Below, piece by piece: positions 1 to 8,018 of a stretch of DNA of 64,000 nucleotides. How positions within the stretch are numbered: position 1 is the stretch's first letter; every line of letters starts with the position of its first letter. Source of the stretch: Sphingomonas sp. EC-HK361 (lineage in GTDB: Bacteria; Pseudomonadota; Alphaproteobacteria; Sphingomonadales; Sphingomonadaceae); contig NZ_LR701494.1 of the NCBI RefSeq assembly GCF_902498785.1, forward strand, positions 1,379,105 to 1,443,104. The letters run 5' to 3'. The translations under genes were made by a program, and so were the position numbers. The notes under the pieces are model-generated. The model had not been told where the DNA came from. It saw only the letters and a program-made list of their open reading frames with translations, and searched no databases.

Positions 1-2
1 TT

Positions 3-332
3 GTCGAGCAATGCGTCCGCAACACATGTCTCGAGGAGTTTCATGCCGGAAAGGTGCCGGAGAGTGTTACCGAAGACTATAGCGACGTGATGGTAGTCAC
101 GCCTTACGGCGAAATTCCCTGGCCGGAGGTGTCGAGAATATCAGACGCAGAGATGAAAGCCCTGATGATCGAGGTCGTCAACAAGGTCTACACGTTCCTC
201 ACGCATCTTGAAGATGTGATTGTTCTGCGCGATTCTGCGCGCTGGAACCGGCCTGAGCACGACCCCGCCCTGCTCGCCTTCGTAAAGCGCCGTGCCGCTG
301 CCCGGCAAGCGGACGGTGAACAAAGGGAATAG
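3..332 (+). CDS. Hypothetical protein, 5' end cut by window edge
   Basis: The reading frame is open from the left edge and closes at a TAG, giving about 109 residues of the C-terminal part of a protein. A GTG at position 54 is the first start-like codon in the window, but coding-like sequence continues in frame upstream of it (residues VEQCVRNTCLEEFHAG), so the gene probably starts outside. The visible part is acidic in its middle and ends in a basic, alanine-rich tail; there is no membrane segment and no motif that I recognise. It stands alone, with about 220 bp of empty sequence before the convergent AraC gene. Function unknown. Confidence 0.55.
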   Translation, partial: VEQCVRNTCLEEFHAGKVPESVTEDYSDVMVVTPYGEIPWPEVSRISDAEMKALMIEVVNKVYTFLTHLEDVIVLRDSARWNRPEHDPALLAFVKRRAAARQADGEQRE

Positions 333-554
333 GCAATATCATCCGACATCCAAAGATAGGAATGGACGTCGACATCTATAGGATCATCACCTTCCGCGCA
401 TTCACGAATATGGTCCGGTGACTAATCCAAGGTCCCGATCTCGATGGCTAGTCAGAGAACGGATGCGGAGGCCGGGCATCAGGACACCGGGCGATCAACT
501 CCTTTATTTTTCGTGTCGCAGGTGCTCAACAATTCATGCGAACCCGGCGTGATG

Positions 555-1037
555 TCAGGTTGCGCAGATTTGACAACGACGCCACTTTGCAGGCGTGAGG
601 CCGGACGCCTTGGCAAACGCCTTGGTGAAGTGAGCCTGGTCGGAGAATCCGCATTCGAGAGCGACCTGCGCCAGCGGCAGCGCGGTATTGGCCAGGAGGT
701 GCTTTGCGCAGACGATACGCTGCTGTACGAACCATGCATAGGGCGCTATCCCCACTGTATTTGTGAACGCGCGCACGAAGTAGTAGAGCGATAATCTGCA
801 ACGTGACGCGACCTCGGAGATGGAAATCGGGTTACTGATGTCTTCGCACATAGCCCGCATGGCGAGACCAACCTGCCATGGTGCCAGGCTCGGCTGGCTA
901 CTGATTGAGCCAAAGCCCCGTCCGTCATTATATCCCGGCCGTTTAGCCGGTCCAGCATGCGCCCGGGTCTGCACCTGTCCTGCGCAGGGCATCGGCCCGG
1001 CGCCCGCACTTCCAAAAGCCGCCATCGCGACCCCCAA
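555..1037 (-). CDS. AraC-family transcriptional regulator (short form)
   Basis: A DNA-binding regulator of the AraC/XylS family. The last 100 residues form the double helix-turn-helix domain: the first HTH contains ISEVASRCRLSLYYFVRAF and the second VALECGFSDQAHFTKAF, followed by the usual GLTPAKWRR end. At 160 residues it lacks the 150-residue N-terminal sensor domain of full-length members; the first ~55 residues are low-complexity (Gly, Ala, Arg rich) and the true start may lie inside them, so the N-terminus is uncertain. No target gene is obvious: the left neighbour is convergent and the ECF sigma gene lies upstream on the same strand with a 235-bp gap. Confidence 0.8.
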   Translation of the reverse strand: MGVAMAAFGSAGAGPMPCAGQVQTRAHAGPAKRPGYNDGRGFGSISSQPSLAPWQVGLAMRAMCEDISNPISISEVASRCRLSLYYFVRAFTNTVGIAPYAWFVQQRIVCAKHLLANTALPLAQVALECGFSDQAHFTKAFAKASGLTPAKWRRCQICAT

Positions 1038-1272
1038 TGGGTTGCAGGGTAGACTTCTGACGCCGGGAACTTCAGCGCCCTACCCTATCGGCCGCCACCG
1101 CGAGGCACGACGGACCGAGCCGTCGGGTTCTCGAAGGGGGAGGCCCTACTATTCCCATTTGATGGGACACATGAGGGGAACCAAAGGCGGCCAACTTTCT
1201 TCCGACCCAAATTGCAGACGCCCCATGATCGAGCAGGAGCAGGACCAGGACCAGGATTGGGATACGGCGCTG

Positions 1273-1854
1273 TTAAGATTGCCCCTTGGGCCGACGCAGG
1301 ATCTTGCGAAGATAGGTTTCGGCGCGAACCAGCTCCTTTTGAACAGAGCGCTTGTGCAAACCGAAATCAGCGGCGATCTCGTTCTGCTGCTTTTCGTCAC
1401 GCCATCGGGCCAAAAAAATCGCCTGCCGCTTAAGGGGAAGAGAGTGAAGCGCCTCGAGAGCCCGGTCCATCTCATCTGCAGCAAGGACAGCAGCTTCCTG
1501 GTCCGGTGTGCTATCGGGAAATTCGGAAAGCTCGGCCACATCCAAGTTCACGGTGCGCCACTCGCTACGACGCCGGTTGATCGCGAGATTTACGGCCATC
1601 CGGTAGAGATACGAGCGCGGGCTGCGCAGATCGCCGATGCTGGGCTCAGACCTCAGTTTAACGTAGACATCGTGGAGCGCTTCCGCGGCCGCCTCCGGAG
1701 AGCGCAGATGCGCTGAGAGACGCCTCAGCAGCGAGTCATACTCGCTCTCAAGCAGGGCTAGTAGCCTGTGAGCCGGGCCTTCACTATCGGTCTCGAGGGA
1801 AGCGTCAAATTCGCTTGCCTGTTGAGGTCGAGATGATTCTGTTTCGTCAGTCAT
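1273..1854 (-). CDS. ECF RNA polymerase sigma factor, FecI-like, orphan
   Basis: A 193-residue extracytoplasmic-function sigma-70 factor. Region 2 is seen around residues 40-95 (ending with YLYRMAVNLAINRRRSEWR) and region 4 around 135-185 (a classical HTH, NEIAADFGLHKRSVQKELV). The family works with a FecR anti-sigma protein and a TonB-dependent receptor to switch on uptake genes in response to an outer-membrane signal. Here no FecR gene follows; the next minus-strand gene is an AraC regulator, and the only TonB receptor in the window is over 31 kb away. The factor is therefore an orphan in this window. Start chosen at the first ATG; about 70 residues of N-terminal sequence up to region 2 are acidic and poorly conserved-looking. 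Confidence 0.85.
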   Translation of the reverse strand: MTDETESSRPQQASEFDASLETDSEGPAHRLLALLESEYDSLLRRLSAHLRSPEAAAEALHDVYVKLRSEPSIGDLRSPRSYLYRMAVNLAINRRRSEWRTVNLDVAELSEFPDSTPDQEAAVLAADEMDRALEALHSLPLKRQAIFLARWRDEKQQNEIAADFGLHKRSVQKELVRAETYLRKILRRPKGQS

Positions 1855-2924
1855 TGCCGTCAGGGCTCTAGCGGTAGCCCGCTCGTCCAGGGATCCGACG
1901 TGAATTCATTGAGAAGCTGTGCAGCAACGAAGTAAATGATCGGTGTTCGATCGCCCATTTTTGCCAGTATCTCGCCATTTCCGCCACGAGTGGATCACGG
2001 AATGTCACCCTTCCCGGCCAGATAATAGCAGCCCTCCTCGTCAGGAACACAAAAGAAGATGCGATTAAATGATATTTACATATCTAAACATATACAATTC
2101 CAGTTTAAGATATATTTACAATTATCAAATAAAAAATGGGATAGTTATCTTATGCATAGTTCACACAATCCGAAGTATTTTGGTTAACATGATTTGGCGG
2201 ATCGCGGCGGGATCGCCTGTGTGACCACATCGCACGTTGCGCCATCTGCCGGCCTCCAGACCCAAAGCAACATCGCCTCCGCGCGCGAATCGGTGAGAAC
2301 CGTGCAGCGCGCGGCACGGCGAAGACTGGGCGAGCGTGACGGAAAATTCTACCCATCCATGCCCCGGCCACTTAGTCATCCGCCGGCGGGTGCGATGTCC
2401 ACGGCCAGCTAGCAGATTGCGGCGAGCGGCTAGACAGGCCGCGGCGCCCGTAGTGGTCGCGAGCAGGGCTCCGCGGACAATGATCGCGTTTGACGAGTGA
2501 CGCAGGACGGGGTCGCGACATTGGTCCGACCCTACGCGTCCTCTTGGGTTGAGCGGAGGACATCACCTCTCCTGGCAACCTTATGCGAATATGCGCCCTC
2601 CCACGTTGCCCCTATCTCGGCGATCCGCAGGAGTCGCGGCACAACATTTCAAACTCCTTTTGCAGGTCACAGTTCGACCGCGACATCCGGCGCTGCGGCG
2701 CTGCGGTGCGCGCGACGTGCACCGAAGCGATCCTGGCCCATAGCAAGATGGCCCGGCTCTTTGCTGGCAAGGCACTAAAACTGCGTCACACTAGGGGATC
2801 GGCCGAGGCCGTGAGGAGGCCGACCTTGAGACTGCAGACATCGCGCGCATGATCCTCCCAAAATGGGAACTTCTCCTCGTGCCCAGCACAACCACTTGCG
2901 GTAGATTAAGAGCAGGGGTGACAT
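1855..2924. other. 1.07-kb stretch without a convincing gene
   Basis: Short open frames occur on both strands but none has a start with a ribosome-binding site, a recognisable motif, or protein-like composition. The piece at about 2057-2180 is strikingly AT-rich compared with everything around it and could hold the promoter region of the ECF sigma gene or mark an old junction. No hairpin terminator or repeat was recognised. Confidence 0.4.
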
Positions 2925-3137
2925 ATGACCTATCTTGCGGAGCGCGTGCTGACCGAAAAACTGGCGGAAGCCAAAGAGTTGCTTGAGCGCGCGCTGAACA
3001 TTCTCGACGAGCACCAGGAATATGACGCGGCCTATTCGACTTGCGAAGCCATCGAGCGCCTGATCGGCGCGCCGACGACGCTCGAGCAATGGTATATGAT
3101 GACCGGCCGCGGCCCGGATGGTGAGCCCTTGAACTAA
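2925..3137 (+). CDS. Small hypothetical protein, 70 residues
   Basis: An isolated small gene with a good start: AGGGGTGA stands just before the ATG. The product is almost entirely helical by composition, with an acidic amphipathic N-terminal half (residues 5-35, rich in Glu, Leu, Ala) and a C-terminal part ending in GPDGEPLN. No membrane segment, no cysteines beyond one, no motif that I can assign. It lies between the empty stretch to its left and a 470-bp stretch without clear genes to its right, so context gives no clue. The clean ribosome-binding site and protein-like composition argue that it is real. Confidence 0.6.
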   Translation: MTYLAERVLTEKLAEAKELLERALNILDEHQEYDAAYSTCEAIERLIGAPTTLEQWYMMTGRGPDGEPLN

Positions 3138-3608
3138 CGTCCCATTCCATCGCAGCCCCTCACGAACGGTAGCCGCACTGCATGAGTACGCCGCAGACGA
3201 CGGAGAGCTGTTCGACTTCCTGCGCATCGGGACGGCCAATCGGCTCATAGAGCTGCATCCGCGCCCGACCGAGAACCTTTTCGGAGTGGACCTTCACCAA
3301 CGCGTCGGCGCGCTCGACCGCCGCAGGCGATGACGTCCCGGCCCGTTCCTTGGCCTCTGACGGCTTCGACCCCATCAGGCGCGGTCAGCGCCCGCGCCTT
3401 GGGCGTGTCCCGCATTGCTTCGGCTTCCCCGACCGTGCGCGGCAACCGCGCCGGCCACCTCGCGAACGACGCAGCCCTTGGGAAGCTGATGTTGGCTATA
3501 TTCGCGATATGGGATGATCGTCGCCATGAGCGCGCCGATCGGCGCGAACAACAGCCTATCGCGAGCCAGAGCTTCAAGGTGCCCATAAAGCGATGCGACG
3601 GTCGCGTA
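3138..3608. other. 470-bp stretch with no confident gene
   Basis: Several overlapping frames are open on both strands. The most protein-like is a minus-strand frame at 3160-3375 (71 residues, containing RARMQLYEPIGRPDAQEVE), which could be the tail of a decayed gene lying downstream of the fluoride cluster, but it has no start signal and no upstream continuation in the same frame. I therefore leave the stretch unassigned. Confidence 0.35.
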
Positions 3609-4238
3609 TCACGGCTCGGCTTGGGAAAGCAGATGCTCCTCCCGCGCCGCCATCCAGACTTCGCGGGCCGCGTCGAGATTCATGATCGCGATGCCGATGC
3701 CGACAATGATGTCCGGCCAGGGCGAATGAACTCTCAGTGTCACGAGGCCAGCGACAATGATCGCGACGTTTGCAAGGGCATCGTTCCGTGCTGACAGCCA
3801 GGCTGCCTTGGCAAGACTGCCGCCCCGCCGCCGATGGCGGGCGAGCAGGAAGGCCGCGATCAGGTTCACCAGCAGGGCGCCGAGGCCGGTGGCAGAAAGG
3901 GCTATGGCGTCGGGTGGAAGAGGAGCGCTGAGCTTGTGCCACAGCGTCCACAAGAAGGCGATTGCAGGCGCCAGCAGGATTGCCGAAAGCAACATGCCCA
4001 CGCGCGCGCGCCGCGCGGCACTCCATCCCAGGGCCGCCACGATAAGGAAATTGACGGCGGCGTCCTCGAAGAAGTCGGCGCTGTCTGCGAAGAGCGACAC
4101 CGATCCGATGCGGAGCGCGACCGCGAACTCGACGCCGAAATACGCCAGATTAAGCAGCGCGACGATGAGCACCGCCCGCCGAAGGGCGGACAGCAGAGAA
4201 CTGTTGAGAGGCTCGGTCGAAGATCGTTCCCCGCTCAT
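3609..4238 (-). CDS. Cation diffusion facilitator (CDF) family transporter
   Basis: A 209-residue inner-membrane protein of the cation efflux (CDF) type, which exchanges divalent cations for protons. About five to six membrane segments are visible, with the family's metal-site signatures SLFADSADFFED in the second helix and ARNDALANV in the fifth (a modified HxxxD). It lacks the C-terminal cytoplasmic domain of longer members. The ATG overlaps the stop of the upstream histidine phosphatase gene by four bases (ATGA), so it is translationally coupled and is the last gene of the fluoride cluster. Members of this short subfamily often stand in stress or metal-resistance operons; the transported ion cannot be read from the sequence. 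A longer frame upstream of this ATG is only the shadow of the phosphatase gene. Confidence 0.82.
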   Translation of the reverse strand: MSGERSSTEPLNSSLLSALRRAVLIVALLNLAYFGVEFAVALRIGSVSLFADSADFFEDAAVNFLIVAALGWSAARRARVGMLLSAILLAPAIAFLWTLWHKLSAPLPPDAIALSATGLGALLVNLIAAFLLARHRRRGGSLAKAAWLSARNDALANVAIIVAGLVTLRVHSPWPDIIVGIGIAIMNLDAAREVWMAAREEHLLSQAEP

Positions 4239-4861
4239 GCCGGTTCTTCCTCCGACAGACCGAGCAGGTGGACATGCTCGTTGATCCGCTGGACCGCTAC
4301 CTTGGTGTCGATGTCGATTTCGTTGATGCAGGCCGGATGTTGCTGCAGACGCCAATAGCCCGATAGCGGCAGGTCAAGCAGTTGCAGCAGCAGGGCACGA
4401 TTTACGCTGTCGTGGCCGACCGCCACCACCGTCTCGCCGGGATGGGCTTCCAGCATGAGCCGGAGGGAATCGGCGGTTCTCAGCGCAAGCGCCTGAAGCG
4501 TGTCACCGCCGGGTATGCGGGCCAGATGCGGCGCGCTGAACCACAGATCGTAGAGAGCCTGAGACGTCTGCTGGACCTCTTCATGCGTCTTCCAGCTCCA
4601 CTCACCATAATCGAAGTCGAGCAGCTCCGGGAGCGGCTGCGGGACCAGGCTGTAGCGATCGGCGATGGCCCGCGCTGTGTCCGCGGATCGACCCATCGGG
4701 CTGGTGAACACGGCATCGACCCTCCATTCGGCCGCGATCCGTTCTGCAGTAGCGGCCGCCTGTCGCCGGCCCAGCTCCGTCAAAGGGACTTCCTTGCGGC
4801 CCCGAAAGCGCTCGGGTTTGATGCCTTCGACATGACCGTGGCGCACGAGAATGAGTTTCAT
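4235..4861 (-). CDS. Histidine phosphatase family protein (phosphoglycerate mutase-like / GpmB-CobC type)
   Basis: A 208-residue phosphatase of the histidine-phosphatase clan. The catalytic RHG motif is at residues 7-9 (ILVRHGHVEG), followed by TSPMGRSADTA and the second catalytic histidine in VAVGHDSVNRALL, so the active site looks complete. Such proteins remove phosphate from small molecules (phosphoglycerate, alpha-ribazole phosphate, sugar phosphates); the substrate here is unknown. The ATG at 4861 is chosen because the RHG motif always lies at the N-terminus; 13 bp separate it from the enolase stop. Its place directly after phosphoglycerate mutase-like and enolase genes suggests a role in glycolytic intermediates or phosphate-ester damage under fluoride stress, which is inference. 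Confidence 0.82.
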   Translation of the reverse strand: MKLILVRHGHVEGIKPERFRGRKEVPLTELGRRQAAATAERIAAEWRVDAVFTSPMGRSADTARAIADRYSLVPQPLPELLDFDYGEWSWKTHEEVQQTSQALYDLWFSAPHLARIPGGDTLQALALRTADSLRLMLEAHPGETVVAVGHDSVNRALLLQLLDLPLSGYWRLQQHPACINEIDIDTKVAVQRINEHVHLLGLSEEEPA

Positions 4862-4874
4862 GGGTAGCCGCCTT

Positions 4875-6170
4875 TCATTTGCGGGTGAACGGATTGATGA
4901 AGACGGCTCGGCCGCCAAGCGCGCGTTCGATTTCGAGAAGCCGGTTGTATTTTGCGAGACGTTCGCCCCGGCAGGGTGCGCCGGACTTGATCTGCCCCGC
5001 GCCGATTGCCACCGCGAAATCGGCGATGAAGTCGTCATTGGTCTCGCCGGAGCGATGGGAGACCATCGTGCACCAACCAGCCTGGTGGCAGAGCTTCGCC
5101 GCGTCGACCGTCTCGGTGACAGTGCCGATCTGGTTGAGCTTGATGAGGACCGCGTTCATCGCCTTGCGGTCGATCGCTTGCCTGATGAACTTTGCGTTTG
5201 TGACGGTGATGTCGTCGCCCATGACCTGAATCCGGCCACCTTGCGCGGCCATCTGGTCGACGAAGCCCTGCCAGTCGTCGTCGGCGAAGCCGTCTTCGAT
5301 CGAGACGATCGGAAACTCGCCGATGAGCTTCTCGTAGAATGCGAGCAGGCCAGCACGATCGAAGGGCCCGCCGCTGGAGGGTCTGACATCGTAACAGTCG
5401 CCGGATCGGAATGATGAGGCGGCAGGGTCAAGCGCGATCGCGATGTCCTCTCCCGGCTGATAACCGGCTTTCTCGATCGCCTTGACGATGAGGCTCAGCG
5501 AAGCGTGAATTGCCTGCGCATCGAACCCCGGCGCGAAACCGCCCTCGTCGCCCACGCTTGTGCGCAGCTTCTCCTGATGGAGGATCTCGCGGAGCGCCGC
5601 GTAGGTTTCAGCGCCATAGCGCAGCGCCTCGGCGAAGCTCGGCGCGCCCGCCGGCACGATCATGAACTCCTGGAAGTCGATGCCGCTTTCGGCGTGCTTG
5701 CCGCCGTTCATGACGTTGAACGCCGGCACGGGCAGGATTTGCGCCGCCGAACCGCCGCCAAGCTGCTCGTAGAGCGGCACCCCCTGCACCGCCGACGCGG
5801 CGCGGGCGGCCGCCATCGAGACGCCAAGGATGGCATTCGCCCCGAGCCGGGCCTTGTCGGGCGTGCCATCGAGCGCGATCATGGCGCGATCGAGCGTGGC
5901 CTGATCGCAGACGTCATAGCCCTGCAGGGCGGCGGCAAGTGGCCCTTCGACGCGGCCTATGGCCTGCAAGACGCCTTTGCCGCCGAAACGGGCGCTGTCG
6001 CCGTCGCGCAGTTCCACAGCCTCGTTGGCGCCGGTCGAGGCACCGGACGGCACCGCTGCGGTCGCTTCGATGCCGCTTTCGAGAATAACAGTGACGGCGA
6101 GCGTCGGGTTGCCGCGCGAGTCGAGGATCTCGCGGCCGTGAAGACTGGCAATGCGGGTGCTGGGGATCAT
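4875..6170 (-). CDS. eno: Enolase (phosphopyruvate hydratase)
   Basis: Converts 2-phosphoglycerate to phosphoenolpyruvate in the cytoplasm. The 431 residues match the family's usual 425-435. All key residues are visible: the DSRGNPT start motif, the GASTG loop, the catalytic Glu in DEGGFAP, the catalytic Lys in LIKLNQIGT, metal ligands in ALDPAAS, SIEDGF and MGDDI, and SHRSGET. Start taken at the ATG at 6170, 11 bp after the preceding mutase-like gene. Fluoride together with phosphate is the classical inhibitor of enolase, and enolase genes are a known class among fluoride-riboswitch-associated genes, so this is probably an accessory copy that raises enzyme dose under fluoride, rather than the housekeeping gene. 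Confidence 0.95.
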   Translation of the reverse strand: MIPSTRIASLHGREILDSRGNPTLAVTVILESGIEATAAVPSGASTGANEAVELRDGDSARFGGKGVLQAIGRVEGPLAAALQGYDVCDQATLDRAMIALDGTPDKARLGANAILGVSMAAARAASAVQGVPLYEQLGGGSAAQILPVPAFNVMNGGKHAESGIDFQEFMIVPAGAPSFAEALRYGAETYAALREILHQEKLRTSVGDEGGFAPGFDAQAIHASLSLIVKAIEKAGYQPGEDIAIALDPAASSFRSGDCYDVRPSSGGPFDRAGLLAFYEKLIGEFPIVSIEDGFADDDWQGFVDQMAAQGGRIQVMGDDITVTNAKFIRQAIDRKAMNAVLIKLNQIGTVTETVDAAKLCHQAGWCTMVSHRSGETNDDFIADFAVAIGAGQIKSGAPCRGERLAKYNRLLEIERALGGRAVFINPFTRK

Positions 6171-6181
6171 GGCGGTTCCGA

Positions 6182-6805
6182 TCAGGCGAGGAGCGCGCGG
6201 CGGACGATCGCCGTCGTCTCGCCGATCGCATAGTGGATGGTAGCCCCGGTCGAGAGGTCGAAACTCTCGATCGCGGCGGCGTCGAGGCCGTCGAGCGCCA
6301 TGCACAGCGCTCGCAGCGTATTGCCTTGGGAGACGACAAGCGTGGTTCCGCCAGCCATCGCGGCGGGCAAGAGGACGTGGACATAAGCCGCAAGCACGCG
6401 CGCGGCGGTACCGCGCAGGCTCTCCCCTTCCGGCGGCGCCTCGGCGTAGGAACGCCGCCAGAGCCGTATCTGAGCGGCGCCGACCTCGGCTACGGCCTCA
6501 TCCTTGTTGCGGCCCGTCAGCGTGCCGTAATCGCGCTCGTTGAGCGCCGGCAGATGCGTCAAGGGCGTTTCGGTTGCTTCCAGCACTTCCTTGATGATCG
6601 CGACCGTCTCCGTCGCGCGAGACGCCGGCGAGCTGAAGATGCGCGAGGGCGCCAGCCTCGCCTCCCGAATCCGATGGGCGACCCGCGCTGCCTCGTCTCG
6701 GCCGATCGCTGTCAGCGGCGGATTGCTCCAGCCCGTGAAGACATTGGCCGCATTGGTCGCGCTCTCGCCATGACGCACGACGACGAGGCTGATGGGCGCC
6801 CCCAT
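6182..6805 (-). CDS. 2,3-bisphosphoglycerate-dependent phosphoglycerate mutase-like protein with an altered active site
   Basis: A 207-residue protein of the GpmA type, the enzyme before enolase in glycolysis. Visible: VVRHGESATN with the phospho-histidine, FTGWSNPPLT, LNERDYGTLTG. The short length fits the compact bacterial form. One key residue is changed: the second catalytic histidine, which in GpmA lies in AAHGNSLRAL, is glutamine here (VVSQGNTLRAL; codon CAA at about 6328-6330). The protein may therefore be weak, altered in reaction, or regulatory. The ATG overlaps the Usp stop (TGATG), giving tight translational coupling. A glycolytic pair with enolase next to fluoride exporters points to protection of lower glycolysis. 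Confidence 0.85.
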   Translation of the reverse strand: MGAPISLVVVRHGESATNAANVFTGWSNPPLTAIGRDEAARVAHRIREARLAPSRIFSSPASRATETVAIIKEVLEATETPLTHLPALNERDYGTLTGRNKDEAVAEVGAAQIRLWRRSYAEAPPEGESLRGTAARVLAAYVHVLLPAAMAGGTTLVVSQGNTLRALCMALDGLDAAAIESFDLSTGATIHYAIGETTAIVRRALLA

Positions 6806-7614
6806 CAGTGCGCCAGGAACAGCGGCAGAGCGGTGTTGCGCAGCATTTGCCGCGTGGTGCTGCCCAGGAGCCATTCGACGAGCTGGCTGTGCCGATAGGC
6901 ACCCGCCACCAGCATGTCGGCCCCGATCGCCTCTGCCTCCTTGACGATCTGCGCGCCCCGATCATGCCCTGAAGGCGCGACCACGCGCAATTGCGCGTCT
7001 ATGCCCATTTCCTGCAGCCTGTCGGCCAAGGTGAGGGCATGATCCTGTTCGGCGTCGATTCGGATCGCCGTCACCGTGTCGGCGGCGCGCAGCCACGGCA
7101 TCGCGCCCTGAATAGCATCGTCCGTGACCGGCGTGTCGCTCAGCGCCACGGCGATGTGCGCGAAGGCGGGCGGTCGGGGCGTCCAATCCGCCGGCACCAG
7201 CAAGAGCGGCTTGCCCGTCTCGCGGATCGCGGCGTGCTGCGCGTCGCCGCTGTCGAGATCTTGGCTCTGCACCAGCACAAGGAGGTCGGCGTCGCCGGCT
7301 GCTTCGACGATCGTCGCCTCCTCGGCTCCTGCCGGCGCTTTCCATTCGACGCGGGGCGTGTCGTCGGCGGTGCCGGCGTTCCATGCAACGAATGCTGCCT
7401 GCGCGGCCATCGCCTTGTCGCTGGCGGTGCCCTCGGCCGTCTCCCGGAGGCGCTGGATCTGGACTTCCTCGGTCGAGGAGACGAGCTGGTCGGGATCGAC
7501 GACGACATGCAGCGCCTCGATCCGGGCGAACTTGTCGACCTTCGCCGCAACAACGGCGGCGTCGAGGCAGGAGCGAGCGGTGGCGGCTTCGGTGACGATG
7601 GCGAGAATCTTCAT
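6805..7614 (-). CDS. Universal stress protein with two tandem Usp domains
   Basis: A 269-residue cytoplasmic protein made of two UspA-like domains (about 1-140 and 145-269). The second domain keeps the nucleotide-loop type motif near its end, GAYRHSQLVEWLLGSTTRQ, and finishes with LPLFLAH. It is a clear paralogue of the tandem Usp gene at 11667-12488 in the same cluster: both share IEALHVVVDP near residue 35 and the same C-terminus. Usp proteins help cells survive growth arrest and energy stress by mechanisms still unclear; Usp genes are among those reported under fluoride riboswitches. It lies 5 bp after crcB and overlaps the start of the mutase-like gene, so it belongs to the same transcript. 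Confidence 0.88.
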   Translation of the reverse strand: MKILAIVTEAATARSCLDAAVVAAKVDKFARIEALHVVVDPDQLVSSTEEVQIQRLRETAEGTASDKAMAAQAAFVAWNAGTADDTPRVEWKAPAGAEEATIVEAAGDADLLVLVQSQDLDSGDAQHAAIRETGKPLLLVPADWTPRPPAFAHIAVALSDTPVTDDAIQGAMPWLRAADTVTAIRIDAEQDHALTLADRLQEMGIDAQLRVVAPSGHDRGAQIVKEAEAIGADMLVAGAYRHSQLVEWLLGSTTRQMLRNTALPLFLAH

Positions 7615-7619
7615 GGGGC

Positions 7620-8018
7620 TTAGCTCCGAAATAGCCGCGCCAGAGCTTCGGGCGCGGAGAAGCCTATCCAGACCGCGAGCACGCCGGCGGTGACGGACAG
7701 GAGGATGTTGGCGAGGGCTCGGCCCAGCTCGCCGGTCTGGATGAGGGCGAGCGTTTGCAGGCTGAACGAGGAAAAGGTGGTATAGCCGCCGCAGAGCCCC
7801 ACCAGCATGAAGGCGCGGATTTCCGGCGGCACCGGCCAGCGGCCGCCCGTTTCGGTGAGGGCGGCGAACAGGCCGATCACGAACGAGCCCGTTATGTTGA
7901 TGAAGATCGTTCCCCACGGCATCGCCTCGCCGAAGCGTGCCGTGAAGACGAGGTTGATCCAGTAGCGGCCGAGCGTGCCGATCAGACCGCCGACGGCGAT
8001 CCATGCGTAGGTCAGCAT
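7620..8018 (-). CDS. crcB: CrcB/Fluc fluoride ion channel
   Basis: Exports fluoride passively across the inner membrane as a dual-topology dimer. The 132 residues contain four hydrophobic segments and the family's hallmarks: GGLIGTLGRYW at the N-terminus, the pore asparagine region FINITGSFVIG, and GLCGGYTTFSSFSLQT, which holds the Phe and Ser/Thr residues lining the two fluoride pathways. It overlaps the 3' end of the upstream fatty-acid-synthase-like gene by 7 bp. No fluoride riboswitch lies directly in front of it; it is instead inside the long transcript led by the antiporter riboswitch, although a palindrome at 8086-8104 could mark an internal promoter. This gene is the strongest single functional anchor for reading the cluster as fluoride resistance. 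Confidence 0.95.
   Translation of the reverse strand: MLTYAWIAVGGLIGTLGRYWINLVFTARFGEAMPWGTIFINITGSFVIGLFAALTETGGRWPVPPEIRAFMLVGLCGGYTTFSSFSLQTLALIQTGELGRALANILLSVTAGVLAVWIGFSAPEALARLFRS

Noticed and set aside
3160-3375. 71-codon minus-strand frame downstream of the CDF gene.
   Set aside because: Protein-like in part, but without start signal or recognisable family; left as unassigned sequence.
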